DNA of 64,000 nt. It comes from Sycon ciliatum. Taxonomy: Eukaryota; Porifera; Calcarea; Leucosolenida; Sycettidae. Shown in pieces: positions 1-10,486 of this stretch; position 1 is the first letter of the stretch; each line of letters opens with the position of its first letter. The stretch is taken from positions 12,524,734 through 12,588,733 of the forward strand of contig NC_088646.1 in assembly GCF_964019385.1 (NCBI RefSeq), written 5' to 3'. The translations under genes were made by a program, and so were the position numbers. The notes under the pieces were generated by a model that saw nothing but the letters and a program-made list of their open reading frames with translations, did not search any database and was not told the origin of the DNA.

Positions 1-239
1 TGACAGCAGGGCACATCGCACGCAGCATCCCAGATCGTGTCGAATTGCGCATCACAATATTGCAAAATTGCTCCTGTGCATGCAAGTGGATTTCATTGCA
101 CTTCTCAGTTTGGGAAATGCTCTATTATGACAATTCTCCGTGTGAGTGCACTAGCCCTGAACAGACATGTAGGTGAACCGTTTGTGGTGTCTCATACAAG
201 GGTGTCGGAACCGCACCGGCCGGGGCGGCCATGGCCGCC

Positions 240-626
240 CCACTTTTTCGGCCGTTTTTTTTTTTTTTTTTTTTTTTTTAGCACACTGCAACAAAGCGCG
301 ATGATCTCAGCGCAAACGTGGCAAATCCTTGTCCCCGATCGTGGTTTGTTGCAGAATCAAAAGGCCATGTACACTAAAATGGCACCAAATGCCTGGGAAT
401 GCTTGCAATTGGCTTCAATTTTTGAATTTTTTTCCCGGGGGAGGGTAATGTTTGTCCCCGATCGTAGCATCTTCTTGGTTTTTTGCAGAATCAAAAGTCT
501 TTCATTGTAGTTACCGTACACTGAAATGGCACCAAATGCCCGGAAATGCTTGCAATTGGCTTTCATTTTTGAAATTTTTTCCCGGGGAAGGACCCCCGGA
601 CCCCCCTTCCATGGCCGCCCCACCTC
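240..626. repeat. Tandemly duplicated ~125-bp unit of an unclassified element
   Basis: A unit beginning with CCCCGATCGT and ending in a run of T followed by CCCGGGG occurs at about 333-445 and again, diverged and slightly longer, at about 457-590. Both copies share the stretch around ATGGCACCAAATGCC. The block is bracketed by an inverted GGGGCGGCCATGGCCGCCCC-type palindrome (about 222-241) and CCATGGCCGCCCC near 608-621, with a T20 homopolymer at 255-278. This looks like the inside of a repeat element rather than a gene. No coding signal was seen. Confidence 0.6.
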
Positions 627-1486
627 CAAAGTCGTTCCGACGCGCCTGTCATAGCCTACCTCACGACCTTCTGCTTTCTTTCTTCCGGCATCACTTGTAT
701 CTTGCAGGTATATCATCCCGTGACGACCACATTGAAGTCTGAATTTGAAGTGTGAAGATGCTTCAGCAACCACATCGTACTTTTCCATTGCTTTCATTGT
801 GCTTCTACTGTGCATGTGTGTAACTTGTGGGGTAAACATGTGATGACATTGTATGCTGGCGACACGGTCAGATGTTCATGCGTCTAACGTACACCTGCAT
901 GTTATGCATTGAAAAGGGTTTGCCACTTGCGATCCTGGGACGAGTATCAGGTCCGCTTTGTCCTGTGTGGGCTGTATCAGATTGCTGTTCACTTCTCTAT
1001 CTGTTGGATATGTGACTTTCTGCAAGTTTCTGGTGTATGATGGCCACGTCCTTGCTTGTCACTTTGTATGATATTACATTCTGTGTTTGCTGCTTCCATG
1101 GCATGGTCTGCAAACTGCAATCCTTGGGCAAATGTCATGTTTGCTATGTTGTGCTTTGGCCGTCAGCTTGTCTACACGCTGTAGTTGAATTATTTTTGTT
1201 TCACAACTGACTTCCTCAAGTACGGTGGCCACTGCTTTGCATGGCATTATACATGAAGAATTTCCTGTTCGTGTCGTGTGCATGTGCGTATGTGTGCGTG
1301 GCCACGTGTGTGTGCCATGTGCGTACACATGTTTGTGTATCTGTGTGCGGGGTAGCGAGGCGGGGAGGGCTGATATGTATCAGTGTGTTATTGCAGTCGC
1401 CTGGCTACATACAGTACATCGCGCGCGTGGTCATCATGTTTACCTTCGGGGTTGGGGTGGGGAGGGAACGGAAAAAGAGCTGAAAT
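627..1486. other. No recognisable gene
   Basis: No splice-delimited or conserved open frame is visible here. The only notable content is a degenerate GTGTGTGCGTG-rich stretch around 1270-1360. The short open frames over it are low-complexity and do not resemble any family I know. Confidence 0.5.
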
Positions 1487-1959
1487 TATCCATATAAAAA
1501 TCGCTCTGTGAGCGGTTCTGAAAAACCTTTACTGGTACTGCCCCGTCGTAAAAGTAAGAAATTAGAACTGGCCCATTGTCCCCCCAAATGCGAACTGATC
1601 CACCTAAATCGCGAATGACGGGACCCGAACGCACCAGTAGCACGAGGTTCCTACCTGTGGATGCAGATGGGGACGTTGGTCCGGACCATAGGCCATGTAC
1701 TGTACTAGCGGTAGGCTTCCCTATCAAAATAATAAATTCTACTACTACTACTGGTGTTACCCTATGATAATTGCCGTGATCCTGTGCCCTCCCGACCTCG
1801 TGCTACTGGTGCGTTCGGGTCCCGTCATTCGCGATTTAGGTGGATCAGTTCGCATTTGGGGGGACAATGGGCCAGTTCTAATTTCTTACTTTTACGACTG
1901 GGCAGTACCAGTAAAGGTTTTTCAGAACCGCTCACAGAGCGATTTTTATATGGATAATA
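1486..1959. mobile_element. Foldback element with ~155-bp inverted arms
   Basis: The sequence from about 1488 to 1648 reappears almost perfectly as its reverse complement at about 1795-1957, separated by about 145 bp. The outer ends read TTATCCATATAAAAATCGCT and its complement. Both arms contain the same poly-G/C and CGAACGCACCAGTAG blocks, so the arms are close to identical. There is no transposase, so this is a non-autonomous foldback or long-TIR DNA element. Near-identity of the arms suggests a young copy or arm homogenisation. Confidence 0.88.
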
Positions 1960-1965
1960 CACATT

Positions 1966-2840
1966 ATCACTCCCCCCTCACGTGACCGCGGACTCCTGCA
2001 TATACACTCACACAATAACCACACAACTGTTTGGGGATAGCGCGCTTATTGTATTATGCCAAACTTGACACGCTGAGTCCAGCTTGGCTCAGCTGAGTCC
2101 CTAACTGCAATTTACTGCTCTAACATGAAGCCGTGCCTGGAAGAAGGGAAAGAGCGAAAAAAGAAAAAGAAAAATCTGGCCTTCTGCAAGCAATAGCAAG
2201 TAATGAGTGACGGCTGTGTAAGGTCGCACAACCATGCAGTCGACCGGATGATGGTGAGTGTCCGGCACACATCTTGCTCTGCTGCTCCACCTGCGCATAC
2301 CTGATACGGTGGTGCGCTTACGGGCGGGCTGCCTGGGCCCCAGATGCCTCCTTGATGTGCCACGGAGTGCCGTCGAAGCACCTGTATCACTTCGGTGATC
2401 CAAATGCGAATGCAGCCTTGCCGGTCGCCCGCCGGCCTGACGCCTACGCGACCAGCCTGAGACTGGCCCTGCCGCATTTGGCGCTTCTAAACGCTGCGAT
2501 CCGGTAGACAGCTCACTGGGCTGCCAAATACGTGACTGGCTTGAGGACAGTTCAATACTGGGCAGGGCGCCCAGCTCAGGTCGCACGCCGTAGCAGCGTG
2601 AGCTGGGCGCGGTGAGGGTTGGTGATAACTACAGTTTCCTCCTTCCTCCTCCGGAAGCTTCCATTTATCACTCCCCCCTCACGTGACCGCGGACTCCTGC
2701 ATATACACTCACACAATAACCACACAACTGTTTGGGGATAGCGCGCTTATTGTATTATGCCAAACTTGACACGCTGAGTCCAGCTTGACTCAGCTGAGTC
2801 CCTAACTGCAATTTACTGCTCTAACATGAAGCCGTGCCTC
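1966..2840. repeat. 175-bp direct repeats flanking a 0.5-kb insert
   Basis: The segment 1966-2140 (starting ATCACTCCCCCCTCACGTGA, ending CATGAAGCCGTGCCT) is repeated at 2667-2840 with only one or two substitutions. Between them lies a dispersed 508-bp repeat. The arrangement resembles terminal repeats of a miniature LTR element. However, the second copy of the insert, at 7289-7792, lacks the flanking repeats. A long target duplication or local duplication is therefore equally possible. Confidence 0.75.
2160..2667 (-). repeat. Dispersed 508-bp repeat, copy 1 (unclassified)
   Basis: This segment is essentially identical to 7289-7792. In the minus orientation it begins near ATGGAAGCTTCCGGAGG and ends in a pyrimidine tract (TTTTTCTTTTTC). 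In the plus orientation it therefore starts A-rich. Long open frames exist on both strands (161 aa and 121 aa minus, 77 aa plus), but none resembles a known protein, and they appear because the segment is GC-rich. It is best treated as an unclassified mobile or duplicated sequence. Confidence 0.8.
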
Positions 2841-2948
2841 CCAAAAATAATGGGGGTGGCCTCGCCGCACGCTATCCCCTATTCTTGGTCCCGTCGATCT
2901 CTGTGCTGTTCGCTGTAGACCTGTGATGGCATGCCTGATTCGGTATAC

Positions 2949-3850
2949 AGTGAAACCAGTAGCTAAAGACCACCGTGACCAGCGACCAGCCTGGTACTAC
3001 CGACCACTTCGCCGGGCACGGACGGTCTCACATTCATAACGGTTGTGCGGTGCAAGCCTGCAGCCAAGGACCACCTGCCACTAAGGACCGCTTTCTCTGG
3101 CTTAAAGGGGTGGTCGTTAGCCACAGGCTCAACCGCACATGTATCTCTTGCGGGTCAACCTGACCACCTTCCGGCGGCCTGGAGCTGCCGTCCGGGCACC
3201 TTCCTGGCCGCCAGATCCTGTGTCAGCTTGAGGGCGTCTACCAAGGGCATTGCCATGAAGGACTGCTAGGCTTTCCCCTGGTTGGTAGCTCCTGCTGGTG
3301 CTGGGCACTACTGAATACGCTGACGACTTGTCAGCTTCCGCGGGTAGTGTTCGCACGGGGGGATACCTGGGCGCCCCAAGCCGGGCAGACAACAGCCGAA
3401 GGGCTGTCGTGTTGGATACAAGTGTGACTAGCTACCCGCCTGGTACTATGGACACCTTCGCCGGGCACGGACGGTCTCACATTCATAGTTTGCGGTGCAA
3501 GCCTCCAACTAAGGACCACCTGCCCCTCAAGACCGCTTTCTCTGGCCCCAAGGGGTGGCCGCTTAGTCAAAGGCTCCACTGCACATGCATCTCTTGCGGG
3601 TCAACCCTGACCACCTTCCGGTGACCTAGAGCTGCCGTCCAGGCCCCTTCCTGGTGGCCAGATCCTGTGTCAGCTTGAGGGGGTCTACCAAGGGAATTGC
3701 CATGAAGGACTGCTAGGCTTTCCCCTGATTGGTAGGTCCTGCTGGTGCTGGGCACTACTGAATACGCCGTCACAACGTTTCCGCTTCCACGGGTGGTGTT
3801 CGCACGAGGGGGATGCCTGGGTGCCCCCCGCAGAGCCGACAACAGAGCCA
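2949..3850 (+). mobile_element. Mariner-type MITE block, tandemly duplicated (~457-bp unit)
   Basis: A MITE body beginning TACAGTGAAACCAGTAGCTA at 2949 is followed by unrelated sequence and then a second diverged copy from about 3427. The shared block includes GGGCACGGACGGTCTCACAT at about 3015 and 3462. The same MITE occurs, complete and inverted, at 35238-35433 inside an intron of the CCDC88 gene. That copy shows intact TA-flanked CAGTAAAACCTGT termini. The right ends of the copies here have decayed. Confidence 0.78.
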
Positions 3851-4127
3851 AATGGTTGGCGCGTTGTATACAATTATTAGTTTCTCAGTTATTCTTGTAT
3901 TTTGCCTCTTTAATAGGTCGATGACGGCTTCCCGCCCGCCGATCGTCCAAAAAAAATATGGGGTGAGGCCCCTATCCTGCAACAGGCAATAAATGTGGCC
4001 GGGAGTATGCGCTAAGGGCCAGTCAGGACCTGCTGGGTGCCCGAGCTACGGTGCTAACAAGCAAATGCGAACAAGCAAGCTCGAAAGGAGATCTTCGGTT
4101 GGACTCCCCATCTCAGCTGCAAACAAA
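3851..4127. other. Spacer without recognised feature
   Basis: AT-rich sequence between the MITE block and the satellite array. Nothing conserved or coding is visible. Confidence 0.4.
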
Positions 4128-5515
4128 CCACGCTCCGAGGGAGAGCTGCCCCTGCATTTTGCAAGCCTAGCTGTAAATATACAAAGCTCCAAGGGGAAAT
4201 GCCCCTGCATTTTGCAAACATAGCTGTACACATCCAATGCTCCCAGGGGAGCTGCCCCTGCATTTTGCAAACATAGCTGTAAACTTCCAAGGCTCCAAGG
4301 GGAGCTGCCCCTGCATTTTGCAAGCATAGCTATAAACATCCAAAGCTCAGGGGAGCTACCCTGCGTTTTGCAAACCTAGCTGTAAACCAACAAAGCTCAA
4401 AGGGAAGCTGTCCCTGCATTTTGCACACATAGTTGTAAGCATCCAAGGCTCCAAGGGGGGCTGACCCTGCATTTGCAAACATAGCTGTAAACATCCAAAG
4501 CTCCCAGGGGAGCTGCCCCTGCATTTTGCGACCACACCTGTAAACATCCAACTTCAAAAGCTCCCAGGGGAGCTGCCACTGCAGTTTGCAAGCATAGCTG
4601 TAAACATCCAAAGCTCCAAAGGGGAGCTACCCCTGCGTTTTGCAAACCTAGCAGTAAACCTACGAAGCTCAAAGGGGAGCTGCCCCTGCATTTTGCAAAC
4701 ATAGTTGTAAACGTAGAACTAGAAGGCTCCAAGGGGAGCTGCCCCTGTATTTGCAAATATAGCTGTAAACATCCAAAGTTCCAAGGGGAGCTGCCCCTGC
4801 ATTTGGCAAACCTAGCTGTAAACCTAAAACGCTCTGAGGGGAGCTACCCCTGCATTTTGCAAACCTGGCTGTAAACATCCAAGCCCCAAGGGGAACTGCC
4901 CCTGCATTTAGCCAACATAGTGGTACACATCCAAAGTTTCAAGGAGTGCTGCCCCTGCATTTTGTCCGCACAGCTGTAAACTAGTTTTAAAAGCTCCAAG
5001 GGGAGCTGCCCCTGCATTTTGCAAACATAGCTGTAAACATCCAAAGCTCCAAGGGGAGCTGTCCCTGCATTTTGTCGCGTAGCTGTCAACTAGCTAAAGC
5101 TCCAAGGAGAACTACCCCTGCATTTTGCAAACGTGGCCGTAAGCATACCCAGCTCCAAGCCCTTTTTTTTTGTTTCTTCCTCGCAAACATAGCTGTAAAC
5201 ATACCACGCACTAAGGGGAGCTGCCCCTGCTTTCTGCAAGCATCGCTGTAAACGATTACATACAAGGCTCGGAGGGGAGTTGCCCCTGTTTTTTGCAAAC
5301 ATAACTGTACCAGGCCCCAAGGGGAGCTGCCCCTGAATCTTGCAAACATAGCTGTGAACCTACAAAGCTCAAAGGGGAGCGGCCCCTGCGTTTTGCAAAC
5401 ATAGCCGCAGCGCCGGGCATAACGCCACCCAGGCGAGGCGCGCTGCCCCTGCCTTGACCAATGCCGCCGCAAACAACACGCGCAAAGGGGCGCTGCCCCT
5501 GCATTTGCTCGCATA
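4128..5515. repeat. Satellite array, ~53-bp unit, about 25 copies
   Basis: The unit has a core GGGGAGCTGCCCCTGCATTT followed by TGCAAACATAGCTGTAAAC. It repeats head to tail with spacings mostly of 53-56 bp and occasional longer units (for example near 4530-4600). The core GGGGAGCTGCCCC is itself close to palindromic. Copies diverge towards both ends. The minus strand stays open for long stretches in several frames because the unit lacks minus-strand stops. I do not regard those frames as genes. Confidence 0.92.
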
Positions 5516-5700
5516 GCCGCCGTATCAGACCGCCGGGTCAGCCGCCATATCAGACCGCTGGGTCAGCCGCCATATCAGACCGCTGGGTCAGCCGCCGCCA
5601 TATCAGACCGCTGGGTCAGCCGCCATATCAGACCGCCGGGTCAGTTGCCATATCGGACCGCTGGGCCAACTGCCATGTCGGGCCGCCGGGTCAACCGCCG
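5516..5700. repeat. Short tandem array, ~24-bp unit
   Basis: The unit CAGACCGCYGGGTCAGCCGC plus CATAT repeats about seven times from roughly 5526 to 5695. It directly abuts the 53-bp satellite. Remnants of the satellite core (GGGGCGCTGCCCCTGC) reappear at about 5708 and 5830, so the 24-bp array lies inside the older satellite. Confidence 0.85.
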
Positions 5701-6269
5701 CATGGGCTAGGGGCGCTGCCCCTGCCTCTGCCGCCGCCACAAACAGAGCTCAAAAGGGAACCACCCCTGCATTTGCTCGCAACGCCGCCGTATCAGGCCG
5801 CCGGGTATTCCGCCGCATGGGCGATTACGTAGGGGAATCGCCCCTGCCTCCGCTAGTACAACTGAATAAGCAGCATGGGCCAATCGCCCTGCCCGCCGGG
5901 TGCGCATAATGTGTGAGTGTGTGTGTGTGTAACGCACATACGCGTGTCTGAATATGCCCTGCGCGGTCGTGACGGATTAATCCGTCGCACCTCGGGTAAA
6001 GTGTTAATTACTGAAAGTAAAACAAGGTCGCCAGCCTGCCAACACCGGCACGTACTGCCGGCTCGCCGTGGTATCTAAACAACAATGGCAACGGCGACGA
6101 CAGCCGCAAGGAAAAAGATAACAGCTAGCCATGTCCAAACAAAGCCCCAAAACAGCAAAGTAGACCCCACATGCTGAGACTTGGTGTAATGCCGCCTAGT
6201 ACGAGTAGGAAGGGGAGGGGAGCGACAGCACTTAGAGGCGAAGCAGGGTGAGGGATGGAGGAGAGGAGG

Positions 6270-6380
6270 ATAAAGAGAGAGAGAGAGAGAGTATGTGTGT
6301 GTGTGTATGTATGTATGTATGTATGTATGTATGTATGTATGTATGTATGTATGTATGTATGTATGTATGTATGCGTGGGT
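6270..6380. repeat. (GA)n / (TATG)n microsatellite
   Basis: A GA run at about 6273-6291 is followed by GT repeats and then about 17 perfect TATG units to about 6372. The open frames encoding poly-tetrapeptides here are artefacts of the repeat. Confidence 0.95.
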
Positions 6381-6554
6381 GTGTGTGTGCTTGCGTGCTT
6401 ACCCACGTGTGCTGAGAGAGATAGACTACACAGCGAATGAAAAAGGAGGCACGCATTGGTTGAGAAGAAGTTCAGCCGGTTTGCTGCCATGATTAGTTGC
6501 TCCCGCATAGCATGAGTTCGGGACTAAGCCCAGTCCAGCAGCTGGATTAGGGAG

Positions 6555-7130
6555 CCGATGAGAGGAAATGGACTAATCGTCCGCGTGAAAGAGCGTCCGC
6601 AGCGGAGTTGTCCGTGACAGTAATATGGGTAGTCAGCGAGATAAAGCCTTGTGTTCTGCTACCATGCGGGGGCTGAAGTGGGCTGGTTCCGTCACGGTTG
6701 GATTTCGGCAAGTCCCGGATTTCAGACTGCTCCAACTGCCCTTTTGTCGCCGTGCAGTATGAATTTCTTGTCGGACTACTTAGGGCCCCAGAGGGCGTAA
6801 GCTCGTGTTGCAAGGCGCGATGGTTCTGAAAGTCTGCCAGGCCTCGACCCAGTAGATTAGAGATTCAGTTTTTCTCTTGCCAGAAGAGGAGCCGCCAATG
6901 ACAATTCCGCACTCAGTGATTGCCATCGGATTGATCGATTCTAACACGTTTGGCTGCTGGCTGCGTGTGGGCAGGACAGGAAGGAAGCATTGTGGCCAGC
7001 TCGACGTATTCCGCACGCCGTATTGTCCTAATCGTCTCCCGTGCGCCAACACATGCGCCGGCCGGCATCATAGCGCCTCCAAGGAACTCAACTAAACTGG
7101 TCATACACGACAGTGTCCATGCCTGCATTT
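6555..7130 (-). pseudogene. Decayed DIRS-like (tyrosine-recombinase) retroelement fragment
   Basis: Three overlapping minus-strand frames carry pieces typical of DIRS/Ngaro-type elements. The first is a gag-like block with AEYVELATMLPS (about 6980-7020). It is followed in another frame by YWVEAWQTF (about 6850). The third frame holds an RNase H tail, TVTDNSAADALSRGRLVHF (about 6570-6630). Reverse transcriptase is missing between gag and RNase H, so the copy is internally deleted and frameshifted. The element class is my inference from motif order. A Ty3-type origin of the RNase H tail cannot be excluded. Confidence 0.45.
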
Positions 7131-7288
7131 TCGGCCGGCATGCTCATCGCCCGAGGCTTGTTGGTCAGGGCCGACGCTGCCGTCGCCGCGGTCTCAAACG
7201 AGGAATACCAGCAATCCGCTGCTGAGTAGGATCCATGCTCAGGTACGGGTATAAACCATGTAAACCAACTAGCTTTAGAGCAAACGAA

Positions 7289-7792
7289 AGAAAAAGAAAA
7301 ATCTGGCCTTCTGCAAGCAATAGCAAGTAATGAGTGACGGCTGTGTAAGGTCGCACAACCATGCAGTCGACCGGATGATGGTGAGTGTCCGGCACACATC
7401 TTGCTCTGCTGCTCCACCTGCGCATACCTGATACGGTGGTGCGCTTACGGGCGGGCTGCCTGGGCCCCAGATGCCTCCTTGATGTGCCACGGAGTGCCGT
7501 CGAAGCACCTGTATCACTTCGGTGATCCAAATGCGAATGCAGCCTTGCCGGTCGCCCGCCGGCCTGACGCCTACGCGACCAGCCTGAGACTGGCCCTGCC
7601 GCATTTGGCGCTTCTAAACGCTGCGATCCGGTAGACAGCTCACTGGGCTGCCAAATACGTGACTGGCTTGAGGACAGTTCAATACTGGGCAGGGCGCCCA
7701 GCTCAGGTCGCACGCCGTAGCAGCGTGAGCTGGGCGCGGTGAGGGTTGGTGATAACTACAGTTTCCTCCTTCCTCCTCCGGAAACTTCCATA
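7289..7792 (-). repeat. Dispersed 508-bp repeat, copy 2
   Basis: Near-identical to 2160-2667 over its whole length, differing visibly only next to the ends (GGAAACTTCCAT instead of GGAAGCTTCCAT). It is not flanked by the 175-bp direct repeats seen around copy 1. It lies beside the DIRS-like fragment and in the same orientation. The identity indicates very recent duplication or transposition. Confidence 0.82.
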
Positions 7793-7887
7793 TATATTTG
7801 ACTACTTATATTTGACTCCTTAGAATTTCTTGGACTTAGAAATTTTCTCTCCAACTTAAAAAAGAATTTTTTGAAGAAAGCAGAAAT

Positions 7888-7966
7888 ACACAAGATGGGA
7901 TTTGAACCCACAACCATGTGAATCTCAGTTACTCTTCCTTACCACCCAGCCACTGTGCTACAATGC
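7888..7966 (-). other. tRNA-like sequence (tRNA pseudogene or SINE head)
   Basis: On the minus strand an A-box-like TAGCACAGTGGCTGG is followed about 40 bp later by a perfect B-box-like GGTTCAAATCC. The spacing fits a tRNA, but I cannot fold a convincing full cloverleaf. A tRNA-derived SINE or pseudogene is more likely than a working tRNA. Confidence 0.5.
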
Positions 7967-8047
7967 GGCATAGGCTATAGTATAATACTAGAATTACAAG
8001 GGTATGTCGTATATGAAGAGAAACTATTGCGTGGAGAACACGATAAA

Positions 8048-8145
8048 AAGATTATAGACCTCATAGTTGGTCTATACAGGATATATAGACCTCGTAAAAG
8101 ACCTCGGGGGACCTCGGTCTTACCTCCTAACCGGTCTATAATCTA
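8048..8145. repeat. ~98-bp foldback sequence
   Basis: GATTATAGACC at about 8049 and GGTCTATAATC at about 8134 form inverted ends. Further internal GGTCTATA/TATAGACC pairs give a multi-stem hairpin. Confidence 0.6.
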
Positions 8146-9375
8146 TACGTAACACCACCAGTTACTAAACGATCATATTTAAACATAAGGTTATTATAGT
8201 GTAACTTGTAGTTCCTTGGTCCTTTTTACTTTTTATAAATAATCCTTGGCTCTCCATCCGAGTTCAATCTGAGGAACCCCGATTTTTTTATTACTGTTTT
8301 GCATATTCCAGACGGACCACATTTTTTTGAAAAGTGGTACGGCCATGGTCGTACCAGTCTTAGCGGGTGCTACGCCCCTGAAAGGGCTGTGGGGACGGAG
8401 CCATCCCAGTACCGTGACTTGATCCCAAGTAATCGAGAGTGGAACCTGTAGAGCACTGGACACACACTAGCTGCATTGTGGTCTTCTCGGGATAAGCGAA
8501 CGACACGGGCCACTGTACATATTTAGTCGCAATGATAGTCTCATTCATAGTCATACTTCGAGTACTGATAGTCATAATGATGGAATATGAAGGGCATTTC
8601 TTTGCTTGCTACTGCCACGGTGAATATGACACCGCAAGTCAACACTGCAAATGCAGCTAACTTTTTCTCTCCCATTCTTGGGTTCAAACCATCTCTCAAT
8701 CACCAACAGAACGTCTTCGGGGTGAGGGAGAGAACCCAGCAGTGAGCAGTGACCATCGCCAAAAGAGTAGATTTGCCAAATTGGTGCTGGCAACCTAAGC
8801 AATACCGGTACTGTAGTCAGATGTCTGAGCGCATGCAACAAAGACAGAGTGAAACTCTTACCTGCCTGGTCCCGCTAGGCGTGTTGACCTGTCGTTCTCC
8901 TAGCCGTACAGGACTTTCAACCGTAGACATAGGCAAGCTGCTTTTGGTACAAAGCAAACGTCAGGGACGTCAAGGCACCAAGCAGCACAGGAGTCAGACG
9001 AAACGACGAAGTTATGTTCTTATAGACATAAAACTCAAGCAAAAGCCATTTTTTCAAACAACACGAACTCTCTATAGCCCTGGCCAGACACAACAAGACA
9101 GTTGGACAGCGCGGGCAGTGTTCATTGAGTACCACTGTGTGTTATCATTGAGTATGACAATGGCAGTACGGGGAGTGGGAGATACACCGGCTGACATGCA
9201 GTGGGTGGAGTGTCCTCAGCAATCCAGTATACCATGTATACAGGGTGTACTATATACTTTACTGTGTTTTCATGACGGCCACTGAGCCACTGAGCCACTG
9301 TGATTGCCACTGAGCCACTGTGCCACTGTGATTGGACACCTGCTCAGTACTCCATCGGTAATTACCCTCAGGGAG

Positions 9376-9456
9376 AGAGTGTGAGTGTGTGTGTGTGTGT
9401 GTGTTTGTGTGTGTGCGCGTGTGTGTGTGTGCGAGAGAGAGAGAGAGAGGGAGAGT
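9376..9456. repeat. (GT)n / (GA)n microsatellite
   Basis: Imperfect GT repeats run from about 9380 to 9432 and pass into GA repeats to about 9452. Confidence 0.95.
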
Positions 9457-10344
9457 TGCATTTGGAGATCCTCATTGCAATGCAAGAGATGTCACTGGAG
9501 ATTTGTTATGGCCAGCCTCACTCCAGGTGTAAGCTATACGCAAGACGTAACATTCACACTGTCCGATCAGCGACCACAGGCATTCTGTACGACAGCTTCT
9601 CAAGGATTAGGATAGCAACATTACACGCTTTGCAGCTCACCTGCCAACTGGTGACAGTTTCCACAGCTGTAAGGAGCTGTGTACACCAGGTACACATGGC
9701 AAATGTATGCCATGCATTGTCAGCAGATTTAATCCTGGCTGGTCACGAGAACGTTACTACTAGTCCATCAAATGGAGCCTAGTAGTGGTACTTCTCTTGT
9801 AGGGATGCGTCACAAAGATGAGACAGCACTCTGAGCTGCTTGACATCGCGCGATGCCATCACAGGCTGTGTGACTGCATACCTCCATGCTCCAGCCTGCC
9901 ATCTTCCAGGATTATGACATGTTGCTTGTCAAACACTCTCCAGCTGTTTCTGATCATCGATTCGTGAACACCTGTGTCATGGCTGTAGCAGCACTGGTGA
10001 TTGTGATGTATGCACCGAGCACCTAATAAGAATTAAGAGTACGGAAGACGCAGATTGAAGAATTGATTTAAAACATGCACTGGTATACCACAGTATAAGC
10101 ACATCAACTACTACTAGTACTAGTAATCCATTTGAGCATGGCCGTGCTACATTGGTGCATCCCTACCACGTGACACGATCATCTTGAATTGATCTCGCAT
10201 CGCTTAGTTGACGGTAGACTATAGTACTGAAGTATAGATATCGATCAGTGAAGTACAGCAATGTACCTGTACCCATGCACTCGCCCGTCATCATAAAACG
10301 ATCAGGGTAGCTAGTGTAGCTAGGGTAGCTAGGCATTAGCTACC

Positions 10345-10486
10345 GTGCTGCTCAGTGAAATCCGGTCAAATGAATCACGTTTCCTCCCTGCATCAGTTTA
10401 CATCCCACTGCCCAGAGGTCTAGGGCAGCACAGCACCCAGCATGACATTGACTTCGGGCCGTTGATCGGATTTCACCGAGCAGCAC
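10345..10486. mobile_element. 140-bp MITE with 25-bp inverted ends
   Basis: The left end GTGCTGCTCAGTGAAATCCG and the right end, complementary to GTGCTGCTCGGTGAAATCCG, form terminal inverted repeats with one mismatch in the first 20 bases. There is no coding capacity. Superfamily unknown. Confidence 0.75.

Noticed and set aside
2101..2586. 161-residue minus frame and its copy at 7165-7713 as a gene
   Set aside because: The frame belongs to a GC-rich dispersed repeat. Several frames are open at once, and none matches a protein family I know.
4128..5515. CRISPR-like regular repeats
   Set aside because: The units are contiguous and diverged with no unique spacers, and the window is eukaryotic. 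It is a satellite.
8749..9285. 178-residue plus frame
   Set aside because: No family resemblance, no splice context and biased composition. Treated as chance.
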